Below are positions 8,880 to 18,120 of a stretch of 64,000 nt of DNA, in pieces. How positions within the stretch are numbered: position 1 is the stretch's first letter; each line of letters opens with the position of its first letter. The notes beneath the pieces were generated by a model. That model did no database searches. It had not been told where the DNA came from and saw only the letters and a program-made list of their open reading frames with translations. Both the position numbers and the translations under genes were made by a program. The DNA lies in the NCBI GenBank assembly GCA_963813195.1, contig CAWEYC010000041.1, positions 1 through 64,000 on the forward strand. Direction: 5' to 3'. The stretch is from Roseiarcus sp963813195 (GTDB lineage: Bacteria; Pseudomonadota; Alphaproteobacteria; Rhizobiales; Beijerinckiaceae).

Positions 8880-9087
8880 GCGCTAAAGTCCTTTGTGGCT
8901 TCTTAGCTTCTTTCGTGATTGCGCGAAGGCTCCAGACGCAGGGCCGCTACAGACCACGGGCACGATCCGTTAAAGCGCGCCGCGACCCTAAATTCCTCTT
9001 CGATGGCACGCCACCCTCGGAATCTACGCACAGCCCCCGCGGGCCGGCTCTGTCAGACCCAATGCTCGCGGCGCCGCTTGGTTTCAG
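8880..9087. other. Intergenic
   Basis: No gene or strong signal is seen between the response regulator start and the tRNA remnant. Confidence 0.4.
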
Positions 9088-9139
9088 TGGTTGCGGGGGC
9101 AGGATTTGAACTGCGGCCTTCCAGGTTATGAGCCTGACC
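9088..9139 (-). pseudogene. Degenerate tRNA-Met 3' part (CAU anticodon)
   Basis: On the minus strand the sequence ends in GCCCCCGCAACCA (CCA end at 9088-9090), preceded by a T-arm (GCAGTTCAAATCCTGC-like, one base missing), and by CTCATAACC with a CAU anticodon. The fragment covers about the last 50 bases of an alphaproteobacterial tRNA-Met. Similarity stops within the anticodon stem, and single-base indels make it non-functional. 3' halves of tRNA genes are commonly left at att sites of integrated elements. Confidence 0.6.
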
Positions 9140-9208
9140 GTCCTGAGGCGCCTTCGGAGCGCAGGGGTCGACGGCCGTTCGTTCCCTCGACTGTTATTCG
9201 GCGCGCGA

Positions 9209-9325
9209 TTTGACCCCCTATCGGCTTCCAACCGTGACCCGACCAAAACACGGTTAGACTACAGATAATACTAATGAATTCGTCCTCGTTCGATGGTCAG
9301 CCTTGGAAGCCGATAGGGGGTCAAA
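9209..9325. mobile_element. MITE-like element with 23-bp perfect inverted repeats
   Basis: Bases 9209-9231 (starting TTTGACCCCCTATCGG) are the exact reverse complement of 9303-9325. The 71 bases between are AT-richer than the surroundings and non-coding. The right arm supplies the TGA that ends the truncated IS110 transposase at 9321, so it, or the element it came from, inserted there. The GATAGGGGGTCAAA block resembles the GGGGTCAA box of the IS21-like ends in this window. Confidence 0.55.
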
Positions 9326-9992
9326 CTCCATGCCGAGTCACACACCAGTCCGACAGCGTGGATTCGATGTGGGCTTCAAGGCGGTCCCGCCGAGCCGTCG
9401 CCGCCTCGACGGCCGCGATACAATCTTCCAGCACGATGTAATGCGCGGCGTGTTCGAACGTTAATCCGGCCAACCAGCGCCGATGCATCAGGGTCCAAGC
9501 CGGCCGGTTATAATGATGGCCATGGCGCAGCAAAAAGCCGGACAGTTGCTGGCGGGCCTGCCGCAACACGCGCACCGCAGCCAGTCGCGCGCGCACCAGA
9601 TCGCGAATCGCCTCATGGGCTGGATCAGGAACCCAGACCGATGTGAGTTCGCCCGCCCGATGCAGCTTGGCCAGGTTGACGGCATCCCGTCGATCGGTCT
9701 TGACCCGATCGCCCGGCCGGCGCGGAATCAACGAAGGCGCCACCACGACGCATTCGTGTCCGGCTTCGCTCAACTGGCGTTGAATGCCGTAGCCGCAGGG
9801 GCCCGCTTCATAGCAAAACCGTAGCTTGGCGCCGTTGCGCGCCAGCCTGGCGCACAGCGTCTTCAACGCAGCCGGCGTGTTCGCCACCTTCCCATGCTCT
9901 CGAACTTCAGCTCGCTGGCCCGCTTCGGCGAGCGCAACCGCGATGGTGTCTTTGTGCACATCAAGGCCGACGTAGATGATAGGCCGCTCCAT
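9321..9992 (-). pseudogene. IS110-family transposase truncated at its C-terminus
   Basis: ATG at 9992 has GGAG 8 bases upstream and opens MERPIIYVGLDVHKDTIAVAL. The DEDD domain is complete (CYEAGPCGYGIQRQL, VKTDRRDAVNLAKLHRAG with acidic residues). The frame runs for 223 codons and ends CVTRHGV at a TGA lying inside the 23-bp inverted repeat. Full-length relatives are about 340-400 residues, so the C-terminal Transposase_20 domain is missing. It is a different IS110 lineage from the copies at 1.5-2.5 and 7.7 kb. Confidence 0.8.
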
Positions 9993-10159
9993 GACCCGTC
10001 TCCTATGCATGAGGCTCGGCGCAGGTTCGTCCTGCGTAACCCTCGTAATCCTGCATATTGCGAGACGGGTCGCCCCTATCTCAGGCGAACATCTGGTCTA
10101 GCGCTTGAATTCGTCGCTGTGCCATGCTGCTCGACCTCCGGAACCCCGCCGTAACATAC

Positions 10160-10278
10160 CCAACGGGCAACGATCGCAAGACGACAGCCTTCCTCGGCAA
10201 ACGTTTGCGCGATGGCGCTGCCGAGACCGACGCTGACGCCGGTGACGAGCGCGACCTCGCCTGCGAGCTGGGGGTCCA
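10160..10278 (-). pseudogene. SDR oxidoreductase, N-terminal fragment
   Basis: MDPQLAGEVALVTGVSVGLG (start about 10278) is the Rossmann start of a short-chain dehydrogenase, with TGxxxGxG as TGVSVGLG, continuing SAIAQTFAEEGCRLAIVAR. Homology stops after 39 residues and is replaced by sequence belonging to the IS110 flank. It sits in frame behind the LivF fragment, as such genes often do in one operon. Confidence 0.6.
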
Positions 10279-10324
10279 TGGCGCTCGTCTTACGAAGCTG
10301 GTGGCGAATAGTCGGCGGTAAGTG

Positions 10325-10440
10325 TCGAAGGCCGAGATAGGCCTTCCTGACACGGTCGGCATCCTGGAGCTCGGTGGCTGGCCCCGCGATCGTGATCTCG
10401 GAATTTTCGAGCACATAGGCATATTGCGCCTGCTTGAAAA
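10325..10440 (-). pseudogene. LivF-type ABC ATPase, C-terminal fragment
   Basis: KQAQYAYVLENSEITIAGPA and TELQDADRVRKAYLGL form the conserved tail of branched-chain amino acid ABC ATPases (LivF: YVLENG.I...G....L..D..V..AYLG). Everything upstream (Walker A, signature, Walker B) is missing. The junction with MFS sequence lies around 10440-10447. Confidence 0.6.
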
Positions 10441-10444
10441 GCGC

Positions 10445-10816
10445 GGAGCCTCGGACAAACCGACGCCAAGTCGCAACGCAATGAGGCTATAGAGGCCGGT
10501 CGCAAAGCCCTGCAAGAGCGTGAACAGCGACCAGAAAGTGATTGATAGCAGGTAGGTCAGGCGGGATAGTCGATAGAGACGCGGCCCGGTACTTGTGCGG
10601 CGGTGGAGCTCCATGAGAATGCCGAGAACACAACGCCCAGCATCGCTGCCGACAGGCCGAGGTCCTTGGCCAAACCCGGCGCCGCAACGCTGAGCGAGAT
10701 AGTTGATCATCGTGCCCGCCGCGAGAAGGGCGAGAATGCCGAGCCGCGCCCGGCTGCGCCGAATGCAAACTGTCAAACGGAAGCGAAGCGGCCTCTGTCG
10801 GATAATTCTTCTGCAT
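10445..10816 (-). pseudogene. MFS transporter, N-terminal fragment
   Basis: ATG at 10816, with GGGAGGAA upstream, opens MQKNYPTEAASLPFDSL. In shifted frames come RARLGILALLAAGTMINYL (TM1), SVAAPGLAKDLGLSAAMLGV and LLSITFWSLFTLLQGFATGL (TM region), then ALRLGVGLSEAP, all in the order of anion:cation symporter/GudP-type MFS permeases. At least two frameshifts and an internal loss are present, and the gene breaks off after SEAP, joined to the LivF tail. Confidence 0.6.
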
Positions 10817-11284
10817 GCTCGCTTCCTCCCAAGCCGGAAATTCGGCCAATAACCGCTTCAACTATTGGTCGACGCGCAACGCAACGCATTCAAGGTCGTC
10901 GCGATCAGCCCCGACGCCGATGCGCACGCGCGGATCCCTCATCTCCATCACTATGGCGCGGGGCTCGGCGTTTGCCGCTCGCTGCCACTGCGAACCATGA
11001 TTGCGTCGATTGTGTTTGCGTTGGCGGGTCAACCCATTCACACGCATTTTCGGCTACTATGGCGTGGGTCCCTATTTCTCCACTTACCGAGCTGGCACTG
11101 CATGGTTTCGAGGCGGCGCGGCGTCGTTTGAACGAGTTGATTGCCGGCTTCGTAAGCATGACGGCATCGAGCCAAGCTCCGTCGGAGTTCGACCGCGCAT
11201 TGACCCTACCAACGCGAATGCAATCGTGGAGTTGCAGTACCTATCCACACTAACAGCCCGCTTCGCCATAGCCGACGCGTCTAC
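10817..11284. other. Intergenic, possible coding debris
   Basis: No family is recognised. A plus-strand frame around 11190-11370 (DPTNANAIVELQYLSTLTAR) looks protein-like in composition and may be the tail of a lost gene, but no start or homology can be assigned. Confidence 0.3.
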
Positions 11285-12928
11285 TTGGCTTGGCCGAAAA
11301 ATCGATCGCCGGACGCGTCGCGCTGCGGTACTGCTGAAAGCCGTCGCGGCTGCAGGGATGCGCCTTCGTTGATCGATCAACAACAGAGTGAGCCAACGAG
11401 TTTCAAGTTCGGACGTAAAGAAGCGTTGTTGCTGGGGATCGACGTAGGAACGTCGGTCACGAAGGCGGCGGTGTTTGACGTCAGCGGACGGCAGCTTGCG
11501 GAAGCTGCGCAACGCACAACTGTCTCTCGTCCGGCGCCCACTTGGTCCGAGATGGACCCGGAGTCAGCCTGGAAGGCGGCGGCTGCCGTCTGCCAACGCG
11601 TTCTGTCGCATCCAGGAGTGGACTCACGCCGCGTCGCCGCGGTCGGCGTCACGGGCGTGATGGTCGGCGCGTGGCTCGTCGACAGACAAGGCCGCGCGTT
11701 GAGACCTGCGATCCTTTGGGACGACGGGCGAGCGCTGGAGTGCGTCGAGCTCCTGCAGCAGCGACACGTCGACCTGCTGTCCGTCATTTTCCGCCGGTCG
11801 GGCTCGGTGATGCAGAACGGCTGCACCCTGCCCGTGCTACGCTGGCTTGAGGAACGCGAGCCCAAGACGCTCGACAACGCGGCGGCGATCCTGAACGCGA
11901 AAGACTTTCTCCGCTTTCGACTGACAGGCGTGATCGCCACCGACGAGACGGAGGCGGCGGTCGCGCCGGGAAGCGCTCGCAGCCGCACTCACGACGAAGG
12001 TTTGTTCGCGCTTTTCGGACTCGAGCACCGACGCCGCCTGATGCCGCCAGTGAGGCCTTCAACGGAATGCATCGGCGCGGTGACGGCCGCCGCCGCCGAG
12101 GCGACAGGGCTTCGGCCCGGAACACCCGTTGTCGCAGGCGCCGGCGACACGCCTGCGAGCGTGCTCGGCGCAGGGATCGGCGAGCCCGGCCTCGCCTGCG
12201 CGGTTCTCGGCACGACTTCGCTCAATGGCGTGGTGACGGACAAGCCGATTTTCGAGCCTGCCGATCTCGGGATTCTCTTCACCTTGCCTGAAGGCCTGTG
12301 GATGAAGACCATGGTCAACGTGGCAGGCACGACCAGCCTGGACTGGTGCCTTTCGGCGCTGTGCCCAGACCTGCTCTCTCGTTCCGACCCGTATCAGGCG
12401 CTCGAGGATATTGCGGCTTCGGCGCCGCCCGGCGCTAAAGGCGTCGTCTACGTTCCGTATCTTAGCCCGTCAGGAGTGGTGGCGCCGCGGATCGAACCAG
12501 GCGCGCGTGGATTGGTCGCTGGATTGACGCCCGCTCACGGTCGCGCCGACATCGTCCGCGCGATCTACGAAGGCGGCGCGCTCGCGATCCGGGACTGTTT
12601 CGCCGCGATCGATCAGCAGGTGGACCGCATCAGGCTGGTCGGCGGCGGCGCACGCAGCCCGTTTTGGAGCCAAGTCATTGCGGATGTCGCCGGGCGCCCT
12701 GTGGAAACGCCGGAGGGAACGCAGTTCGGCGCCAAAGGCGCCGCGCTGCTCGCTGGCGTTGGCGTCGGAATCTATGGTTCGGTTCGCGAGGCCTGCCGGG
12801 AAACCTTCCGCATCGCACGCAGCCACATGCCCGACCCGAGCCGGCGCCCGATCTACGAGGAAGCGTTTCGTCTCTATTGCGCCAGTCGCTCCGCGGCGCT
12901 CGAAGGGATCGCGTCAGCCTACCGCTGA
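11285..12928 (+). CDS. FGGY-family carbohydrate kinase (locus A, kinase 1)
   Basis: The product belongs to the xylulokinase/FGGY family (ATP-dependent phosphorylation of a sugar or polyol). The conserved part starts at LLLGIDVGTSVTKAAVFD (about residue 49 of the 547-residue frame), with WSEMDPESAWK, AILWDDGRA, the catalytic GAGDTPASVLGAG region (about 285-297) and the nucleotide-binding LVGGGARSPFWSQVIAD (about 450). The first ~47 residues are not family-like. In-frame TTG codons at 11426 and 11429 are likelier starts, giving about 500 residues. The 3' end overlaps the convergent creatininase-family gene by about 10 bases. A second, diverged FGGY kinase lies at 18117-19625. Confidence 0.85.
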   Translation: MAWPKNRSPDASRCGTAESRRGCRDAPSLIDQQQSEPTSFKFGRKEALLLGIDVGTSVTKAAVFDVSGRQLAEAAQRTTVSRPAPTWSEMDPESAWKAAAAVCQRVLSHPGVDSRRVAAVGVTGVMVGAWLVDRQGRALRPAILWDDGRALECVELLQQRHVDLLSVIFRRSGSVMQNGCTLPVLRWLEEREPKTLDNAAAILNAKDFLRFRLTGVIATDETEAAVAPGSARSRTHDEGLFALFGLEHRRRLMPPVRPSTECIGAVTAAAAEATGLRPGTPVVAGAGDTPASVLGAGIGEPGLACAVLGTTSLNGVVTDKPIFEPADLGILFTLPEGLWMKTMVNVAGTTSLDWCLSALCPDLLSRSDPYQALEDIAASAPPGAKGVVYVPYLSPSGVVAPRIEPGARGLVAGLTPAHGRADIVRAIYEGGALAIRDCFAAIDQQVDRIRLVGGGARSPFWSQVIADVAGRPVETPEGTQFGAKGAALLAGVGVGIYGSVREACRETFRIARSHMPDPSRRPIYEEAFRLYCASRSAALEGIASAYR

Positions 12929-13698
12929 GACTCGTCGGCGTGGGCGCCCCGAGCGTGCAGCGTCTCCACGATCTCGGCCATGCGCTCGAGAACGACCTCG
13001 AGGATCGCGCGCCCCTTTTCCGCCGTAGCGAGGCGCGCGTCGCCAAGGACGGGGCTTCCCGAGAACTCGCTCCAACGATAGGGAAGTTCGCCAAAGTCGT
13101 TTGGGAAAGCGGGATAGTTTTCGATTGCGGCTTCCATGCGCACAAACTCCGGCGCGAGATGCAGCATATAGGACGTCTCGATCTCGCAAGCGTGCATGAA
13201 ATCAGGGTGAGCGGCTGGCCGTTCTCGAACTTGCGCCACCACCGGGCCGGCGCCCGGATAGCAAAGATGCGCCATCGCGACGCCCTCGGCTTTCAGGCGG
13301 CGCTGCGCCTCGCGAATGGGGGCCACATTGCCGAAGTGCGCGTTGATGACCGCGACGGCCCCGGCGCCTTTGGCGCGGCACGACAGCCCGAGCTCCGCCA
13401 GGGCGCGCGCGACCGTATCGGTCGACAGGCTGAAGGAGCCCGGCGCGTCCTCGAGCGACCAAACCTGACCGAAGGCGAAGGTCGGCAGGAGAAGCAGCGG
13501 AACGCGGGCGGCGACGCGCTCGACCAACCGCTCGGCGATGCGGCGCGCCAGGATGTTGTCCGTTCCGGCGGGAAGGTGGTCGCCGTGGGATTCGACCGCG
13601 CCGATCGGCAGCAGCGCGACGGGGCGGCGGGCGAGCAACGCCTTGAGCTGCGTGTCGCCGAGCCGTTCGACGTCGGCGTGAAGCACGTAATCATTCAT
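12919..13698 (-). CDS. Creatininase-family amidohydrolase 1
   Basis: 259 residues with the creatininase (creatinine amidohydrolase/MftE) fold signature. GAVESHGDHLPAGTDN (about residues 33-48) carries the metal-ligand pattern E-x-H...D, INAHFGN carries the central His, and ACEIETS carries the Glu pair. The family hydrolyses cyclic amides (creatinine) or related bonds with two metal ions. The substrate here is unknown. ATG at 13698 overlaps the end of the upstream phosphotriesterase-family gene (stop at 13691-13693), so the two are probably translationally coupled. A paralogue lies at 20556-21344 in the same locus. Confidence 0.85.
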   Translation of the reverse strand: MNDYVLHADVERLGDTQLKALLARRPVALLPIGAVESHGDHLPAGTDNILARRIAERLVERVAARVPLLLLPTFAFGQVWSLEDAPGSFSLSTDTVARALAELGLSCRAKGAGAVAVINAHFGNVAPIREAQRRLKAEGVAMAHLCYPGAGPVVAQVRERPAAHPDFMHACEIETSYMLHLAPEFVRMEAAIENYPAFPNDFGELPYRWSEFSGSPVLGDARLATAEKGRAILEVVLERMAEIVETLHARGAHADESQR

Positions 13699-14665
13699 GA
13701 AAGGCGAACGCCCGCTGAGGGTTTTCGACCATGAAGGTTCGGATCAACGCCGCGCCATTGAAGCCCGCCTCGCCGGCCTCCTCAATGAAACGCGGCGCCC
13801 AACTTGCGAGGATATAGCCGAGGCCCAGGCCGCCTTCGCCGTAGTTGCGGTACATGGTGCGCCGCGCGATGTCGCCGCCGATCAGGATCTGTTTCTCGTG
13901 GCCCGCCGTGACGAGCCTGAGGATGCAATCGATAAGGACGGATTCCGGATGATACTTGATCCGGCTGATTCCGTCGAAGCACAGAAACACGCCCGTGTCG
14001 GCGGCCTTGCGGTGAACCCAGGGATCGGGATTGCGGTCGACATGGGCGATTGTGAGACGTGTCGGATCGACCTTCTCCTCCTTCACGATCTCGAGCTGTT
14101 CGAGGATCAGCGTACCGAGTTCAGTGTGCGAATGAAGCGGCGCACCGGTTTCTTTGTGCGCATCGAGCACCGCACGCATGACCTTGTCCTCGGCTTCGCT
14201 GATCGTGTTGTAGCCTGTCCCGAACTTGACGACGCCACCACGAAGCCGCGTGCCGTCCATGCCCTCGACGACTTCGCGGACGACGTGATCGCGGATTTGG
14301 GCTCGGCTGCGCGCGTCGATCCACGCGGCGAAGGTGAAGCCTTGGCCGGGCATTTGCCCCGGCCACATGATCGCCTTGTTGAAGCCCGCGGTCGCGATGA
14401 TGGTAATGCCCGTGCGTTGCGAAATCGTCGCGAGCGCGACAGGATCGCGGCCGTAGTCGATGGCCGTGGCGTCATAGACGGACTGGCCACCGGCGGCCGT
14501 GAAGAGCTCGACGTCGCGGATCGACGCCTCGATGTCGTCGATCAAGAAGTCGGTCTGGCCTTTTTCCTTCCAGAGCGGAGGCACACAATAGAGATGATCA
14601 TGCGCATAGGTGACGCCGAGCGTTTCGGGCGCCACATCGCCCGTCAATGTGCGGATGAAGGGCAT
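13691..14665 (-). CDS. Phosphotriesterase-family hydrolase 1
   Basis: 324 residues of the PTE/PHP amidohydrolase superfamily (lactonase, phosphotriesterase and related metal hydrolases). Metal ligands are recognisable: HDH at residues 22-24 (YAHDHLYC), a bridging Lys in VVKFGTGYN, His in LHSHTELGT and AHVDRNPDP, and Asp in GGDIARRTM. ATG at 14665 overlaps the permease stop as TGATG, indicating translational coupling. Position between an ABC permease and a creatininase-family enzyme suggests that it opens an imported or derived lactone or cyclic compound. A paralogue lies at 19630-20556. Confidence 0.85.
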   Translation of the reverse strand: MPFIRTLTGDVAPETLGVTYAHDHLYCVPPLWKEKGQTDFLIDDIEASIRDVELFTAAGGQSVYDATAIDYGRDPVALATISQRTGITIIATAGFNKAIMWPGQMPGQGFTFAAWIDARSRAQIRDHVVREVVEGMDGTRLRGGVVKFGTGYNTISEAEDKVMRAVLDAHKETGAPLHSHTELGTLILEQLEIVKEEKVDPTRLTIAHVDRNPDPWVHRKAADTGVFLCFDGISRIKYHPESVLIDCILRLVTAGHEKQILIGGDIARRTMYRNYGEGGLGLGYILASWAPRFIEEAGEAGFNGAALIRTFMVENPQRAFAFHE

Positions 14666-15610
14666 CAGCGAGCCTTTCGGAAGTTGGCCAGCGCAAGCGC
14701 CAGCACGATGACGCCGCCTTGCAGCACGTAACGAAGCGCCACGGGCAAAGACAGCAGATAGAGCAAGCTCTGCAGCAGAAAGAGGATCAGCGTCCCCGCG
14801 ACGGCGCCGAGCGGCAGCAGGACGCCGCCAGAAAAAGTCGCGCCGCCGATCACGATAGCGGCAATCGAATCGAGCGTTGCGCTGTCGCCGATCCCGATCG
14901 AAGCCATGCCGGTGATCGCCGACAGCATGACGCCGCCGACCGTCGCGAACAAGGCGCCGAGAACAAAGACGAGAACTCCGAGCGCATCGACTGGAATCCC
15001 GAAGATGCCGCGCGGCCGTTTCATTCGAGCCGGCCAACAGCATCTTGCGCCCGAGGACGGTCAGATGAGCAAGGACAAATACGGATAGCGCCGCCAGAAG
15101 CCAAAGGATCGCCGAGATTGGAACAGCGCCGATCCAGCCCTCCGTGATCATCCGAAATCCCGGAGGCACGCCACCGCGCGGCGAACCGCCGGTGTAAAGT
15201 AGCATGCCGCCGGAGAGGACCAGCGACATAGCGAGCGTGGCGAGGAAGGCGGGGATTTGCAACAGCGTCGCGACGAGCCCGTTGACCGTACCGATCGCCG
15301 TCCCGACCGCGAGGGTAGCCAGCAGCGCCGCCCAGATGTTGTTCGGATCATTGGCGAAGACCGAGGAGAGGACGATGTTGGCGACCGACGCCGTCGCGCC
15401 GACCGATAGATCCAATCGCCCGGTCATAAGAACAAGCGCCTGACCGAGAGCGATCACGCCGAGCGGCGCCGCCTGCCGAATATTGTCAAGGACAAGGTGC
15501 GGCGAGAACGTGCCCGAAGCCGCCATCAGCACCGCCGCGAGCACGAGAGTGAGCGCGACCGCCCGCAGACTCGCGGAAGCGGGCCAACCTTGAACGAGGA
15601 GCGCCCGCAT
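14665..15610 (-). pseudogene. ABC sugar importer permease (RbsC/XylH type), one extra base
   Basis: The conserved permease is read from ATG 15610 (TGATG overlap with the preceding permease stop) through GQALVLMTGRLDLSVGAT, the hallmark region, to VLGRKMLLAGSNETAAR. At about 15000-15015 the family sequence jumps to the +1 frame (FGIPVDALGVLVFVLGALFA ... ALRYVLQGGVIVLALALANF) and ends at 14665. The combined length is 946 bases, one more than a multiple of three, so a single inserted base explains the break. About eight to ten membrane segments are visible. Without the extra base it would be a normal ~314-residue permease. Confidence 0.8.
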
Positions 15611-16558
15611 CAAGCGGCTCCTTTCTCGGAGCGCCGCAGAAATACGACGAGTGCGGCGACAACCACGAGCCCCTTGATGATCGACTGCAGATCGGTCTGG
15701 AGACCCAACAAGTTCAGCGCATTGTCAATGAGAACCAGCGAGACGACGGCGAACCCTACGCCGGCGACGTGGCCTCGTCCGCCCTGAAGCGCGACGCCGC
15801 CCAGGATCACCGCAGTGACGGCGTCGAGCGTAAAGGGGTCGCCAATCAAGGGATCGCCCGACAGAATCCGGATCGACAAGACGACGCCAGCCGCGGCCGC
15901 CAGCAGGCCCGAGAGGGAGAAGCCGAGGAAATCGAGCCTCTTTACAGGCACGCCATTGGCGAACGCCGCCCGAGGATCGGAGCCGAGCGCATAGAGCTGG
16001 CGGCCCGTGCGCGTCGAACCGAGCGCGATCGTAGCGATCGCAAACACGCCCAGCGTCAACCAGAAAGGCGCCGCAAGGGGTCGAGTTCGACCCGAACAAC
16101 CAATCGTAGGCGTCATAGGCGACCTCCCCGCCGGGAGACGGGAGTATCAGCAAGGTCAGCCCCTTCACGAACGAAGCCGTCGCGAGCGACATGATCAACG
16201 GATTGACGCCAAGGAGCACGATTCCGGCGGCCGAACTGGCTCCGCAGAGGAGACCAACTAGAAGCGCAACCGGGATCGCGAGCCAGCCGAGCTGTCCCGA
16301 GAGGAGAGCCATGATCGCCGTCGCAAGGCTCACAATGCTGCCGACGGAAAGGTCGATCCGCCCCGAGATCAGCGCCACCGATTCTCCCAGCGCAACCAAC
16401 GCCAGCGGCAGCACCCGGTTTTCGACGTTGACGAGGTTCTCGCTGGAGAGGAACGCAGGCGACAACGCCGCCGTGCCTAGCGCGACGCTCGTCGCCAGCG
16501 CGAAGGCGGGAAGCGCGAGAACGAGATTCGCGCGCGCGGAGCCTGTCGGTCCGATCAT
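15610..16558 (-). pseudogene. ABC sugar importer permease (RbsC/XylH type), one extra base
   Basis: ATG at 16558 overlaps the ATPase stop as ATGA. The frame gives ALGESVALISGRIDLSVGSI (family hallmark), NPLIMSLATASFVKGLTLLI and DAYDWLFGSN. The continuation (PLAAPFWLTLGVFAIATIAL, GRQLYALGSDPRAAFANGVP, DAVTAVILGGVALQGGRGHV) lies in the +1 frame from about 16066-16090, at a CCCC stretch. Total length is 949 bases, again one more than a multiple of three. Both permeases of this importer thus carry exactly one extra base, which would abolish transport if real. Confidence 0.8.
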
Positions 16559-18120
16559 AGCGGCGATCGCTCCTCCGGCGTATCCTCGCCTGGCGTGGCC
16601 AGACGCATGATCGCCTCCTCCGAAAAATGCGATCGTTCGACCAAACCTCTTATGCCGCCGCGATAGAGGACCGCGATCCGGTCTGAAAGGCCGATCAGTT
16701 CGATGAGTTCGGAGCTGATCAACAGCACAGAGGCGCCCGCCTCCGTCAGCGCAGACACGAGCGCGTAGACTTCCGATTTGGCTTGAACGTCGATTCCCTT
16801 GGTCGGTTCGTGCAGCACGAGCAACTTCGGCCGCGCTTCCAGCCAGCGCGCGAACACGACTTTCTGTTGGTTGCCGCCCGACAATTCGCGCACCGGCTGT
16901 TCGACATTGACCGACCGAATGCCGAGTCGGGTCCTCGCGGTCTCCGCGGCTCGCCGATCGAGCCCCAACGGCAACAGCCCCCATCGGCGGACGCGCTCAA
17001 TGGCGAAGAAGCTCGTGTTGATGCGGATGGAGAGATCGAGCGCCAAACCCTCGTGCTTGCGATCCTCAGGAATCATGCCGACGCCATGCCGGATCGCGGC
17101 GGCGACGGAGTCGATCTTGATCGGCTCACCGTCAATCCGCACCTCTCCCGCTGTGAATGGGGCGACGCCGGAAATCGCGCGAGCAAGCGGACGCTGCCCC
17201 TGCCCTTCGAGCCCGGCGACGCCGAGCACTTCCCCGGGCGCAATGGTGAGGGTCAGTGGCCGAACGCCCGGCGCCGACGCGCCGAGCAGCTCCAATCGGG
17301 GCCGCTGGCCCGCGGATCGGACGGGCCTCAGCGGAAAGATGTCGGAGAGCGTTCGTCCGACCATCGCCTGAATCAATGTGTCGCGGGTGAAGCCGCCACG
17401 CGGCGCGTCGAGGGTCAACGATCCGTCTTTGAGCACGATCACGCGGTCGGCGCTGCGGATCACCTCGTCGAGCCGATGCGAAATGAAAATCACGGCGCCC
17501 CCTCGCGCCGCAAAGTCGGCCATGAGGCGCAAGACAAGCTCGGCTTCGTGCGACGACAGCGCCGCGGTCGGCTCGTCGAGAATTAGCAGGTGCGGACGTC
17601 GGCGCACAGCTTTGGCGATCTCCGCCATGTTGCGCTCGGCGGCGCTGAGGTCGCGCCCCATTTTTTCGGGCTTGAGCGCAAACCCGAGTTCCTGGAACAG
17701 CGTGCGCGCCTGCCGATGCAATCCTCGTTGCTCGATTAGCCCGAAGCGTCGCGGCTCGGACCCGAACAGCACGGATTCTGCAACTGTCAGGTCGGGCGCG
17801 ATGGCGGTCTCCTGATTGGCAATGGAGACGCCTTGTCGCCGGGCCGCCGCGGGACTCGTCGGCCGATAGGTACGCCCCTCAAATGCGATGTCGCCGGCGT
17901 CGTAGGAAAGCGCGCCGGCCAAGATGTTCATGAGAGTCGACTTGCCCGCACCGTTCTCGCCGACGAGGGCGAGGATCTCGCCCGCACGCAGGTTGAAAGT
18001 GACGTCCGTCAGCACCCGATTGGCGCCGAACGTCTTGGTGACCCCCGCAACCGCCAACAGGGGCGCGACGAGGTCCCGCTCCCTTGCTTGCTCTTGTGCT
18101 GTGGGATCGACAACCGTCAT
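16555..18120 (-). CDS. ABC sugar importer tandem ATPase (RbsA/XylG/MglA type)
   Basis: 521 residues with two ABC domains. Domain 1 has Walker A GENGAGKST, a degenerate signature LSAAERNMAEIAKAV and Walker B LLILDEPTAAL. Domain 2 has the usual degenerate Walker A (GLEGQGQRPL), signature LSGGNQQKV and Walker B LLVLHEPTKGIDV, in which His replaces the Asp. Such asymmetry is normal for the ribose/xylose importer class. ATG at 18120 overlaps the stop of the kinase gene as ATGA, and its own stop overlaps the permease start the same way, so it sits in a tightly coupled operon read leftward. Confidence 0.9.
   Translation of the reverse strand: MTVVDPTAQEQARERDLVAPLLAVAGVTKTFGANRVLTDVTFNLRAGEILALVGENGAGKSTLMNILAGALSYDAGDIAFEGRTYRPTSPAAARRQGVSIANQETAIAPDLTVAESVLFGSEPRRFGLIEQRGLHRQARTLFQELGFALKPEKMGRDLSAAERNMAEIAKAVRRRPHLLILDEPTAALSSHEAELVLRLMADFAARGGAVIFISHRLDEVIRSADRVIVLKDGSLTLDAPRGGFTRDTLIQAMVGRTLSDIFPLRPVRSAGQRPRLELLGASAPGVRPLTLTIAPGEVLGVAGLEGQGQRPLARAISGVAPFTAGEVRIDGEPIKIDSVAAAIRHGVGMIPEDRKHEGLALDLSIRINTSFFAIERVRRWGLLPLGLDRRAAETARTRLGIRSVNVEQPVRELSGGNQQKVVFARWLEARPKLLVLHEPTKGIDVQAKSEVYALVSALTEAGASVLLISSELIELIGLSDRIAVLYRGGIRGLVERSHFSEEAIMRLATPGEDTPEERSPL

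Noticed and set aside
13697..14731. Long plus-strand open frames opposite the locus A genes (similar ones at 18.7, 26.9, 33.3 and 45.2 kb)
   Set aside because: They mirror the minus-strand genes in G+C-rich codons, have no domain or ribosome binding site, and conflict with clear protein families on the other strand.
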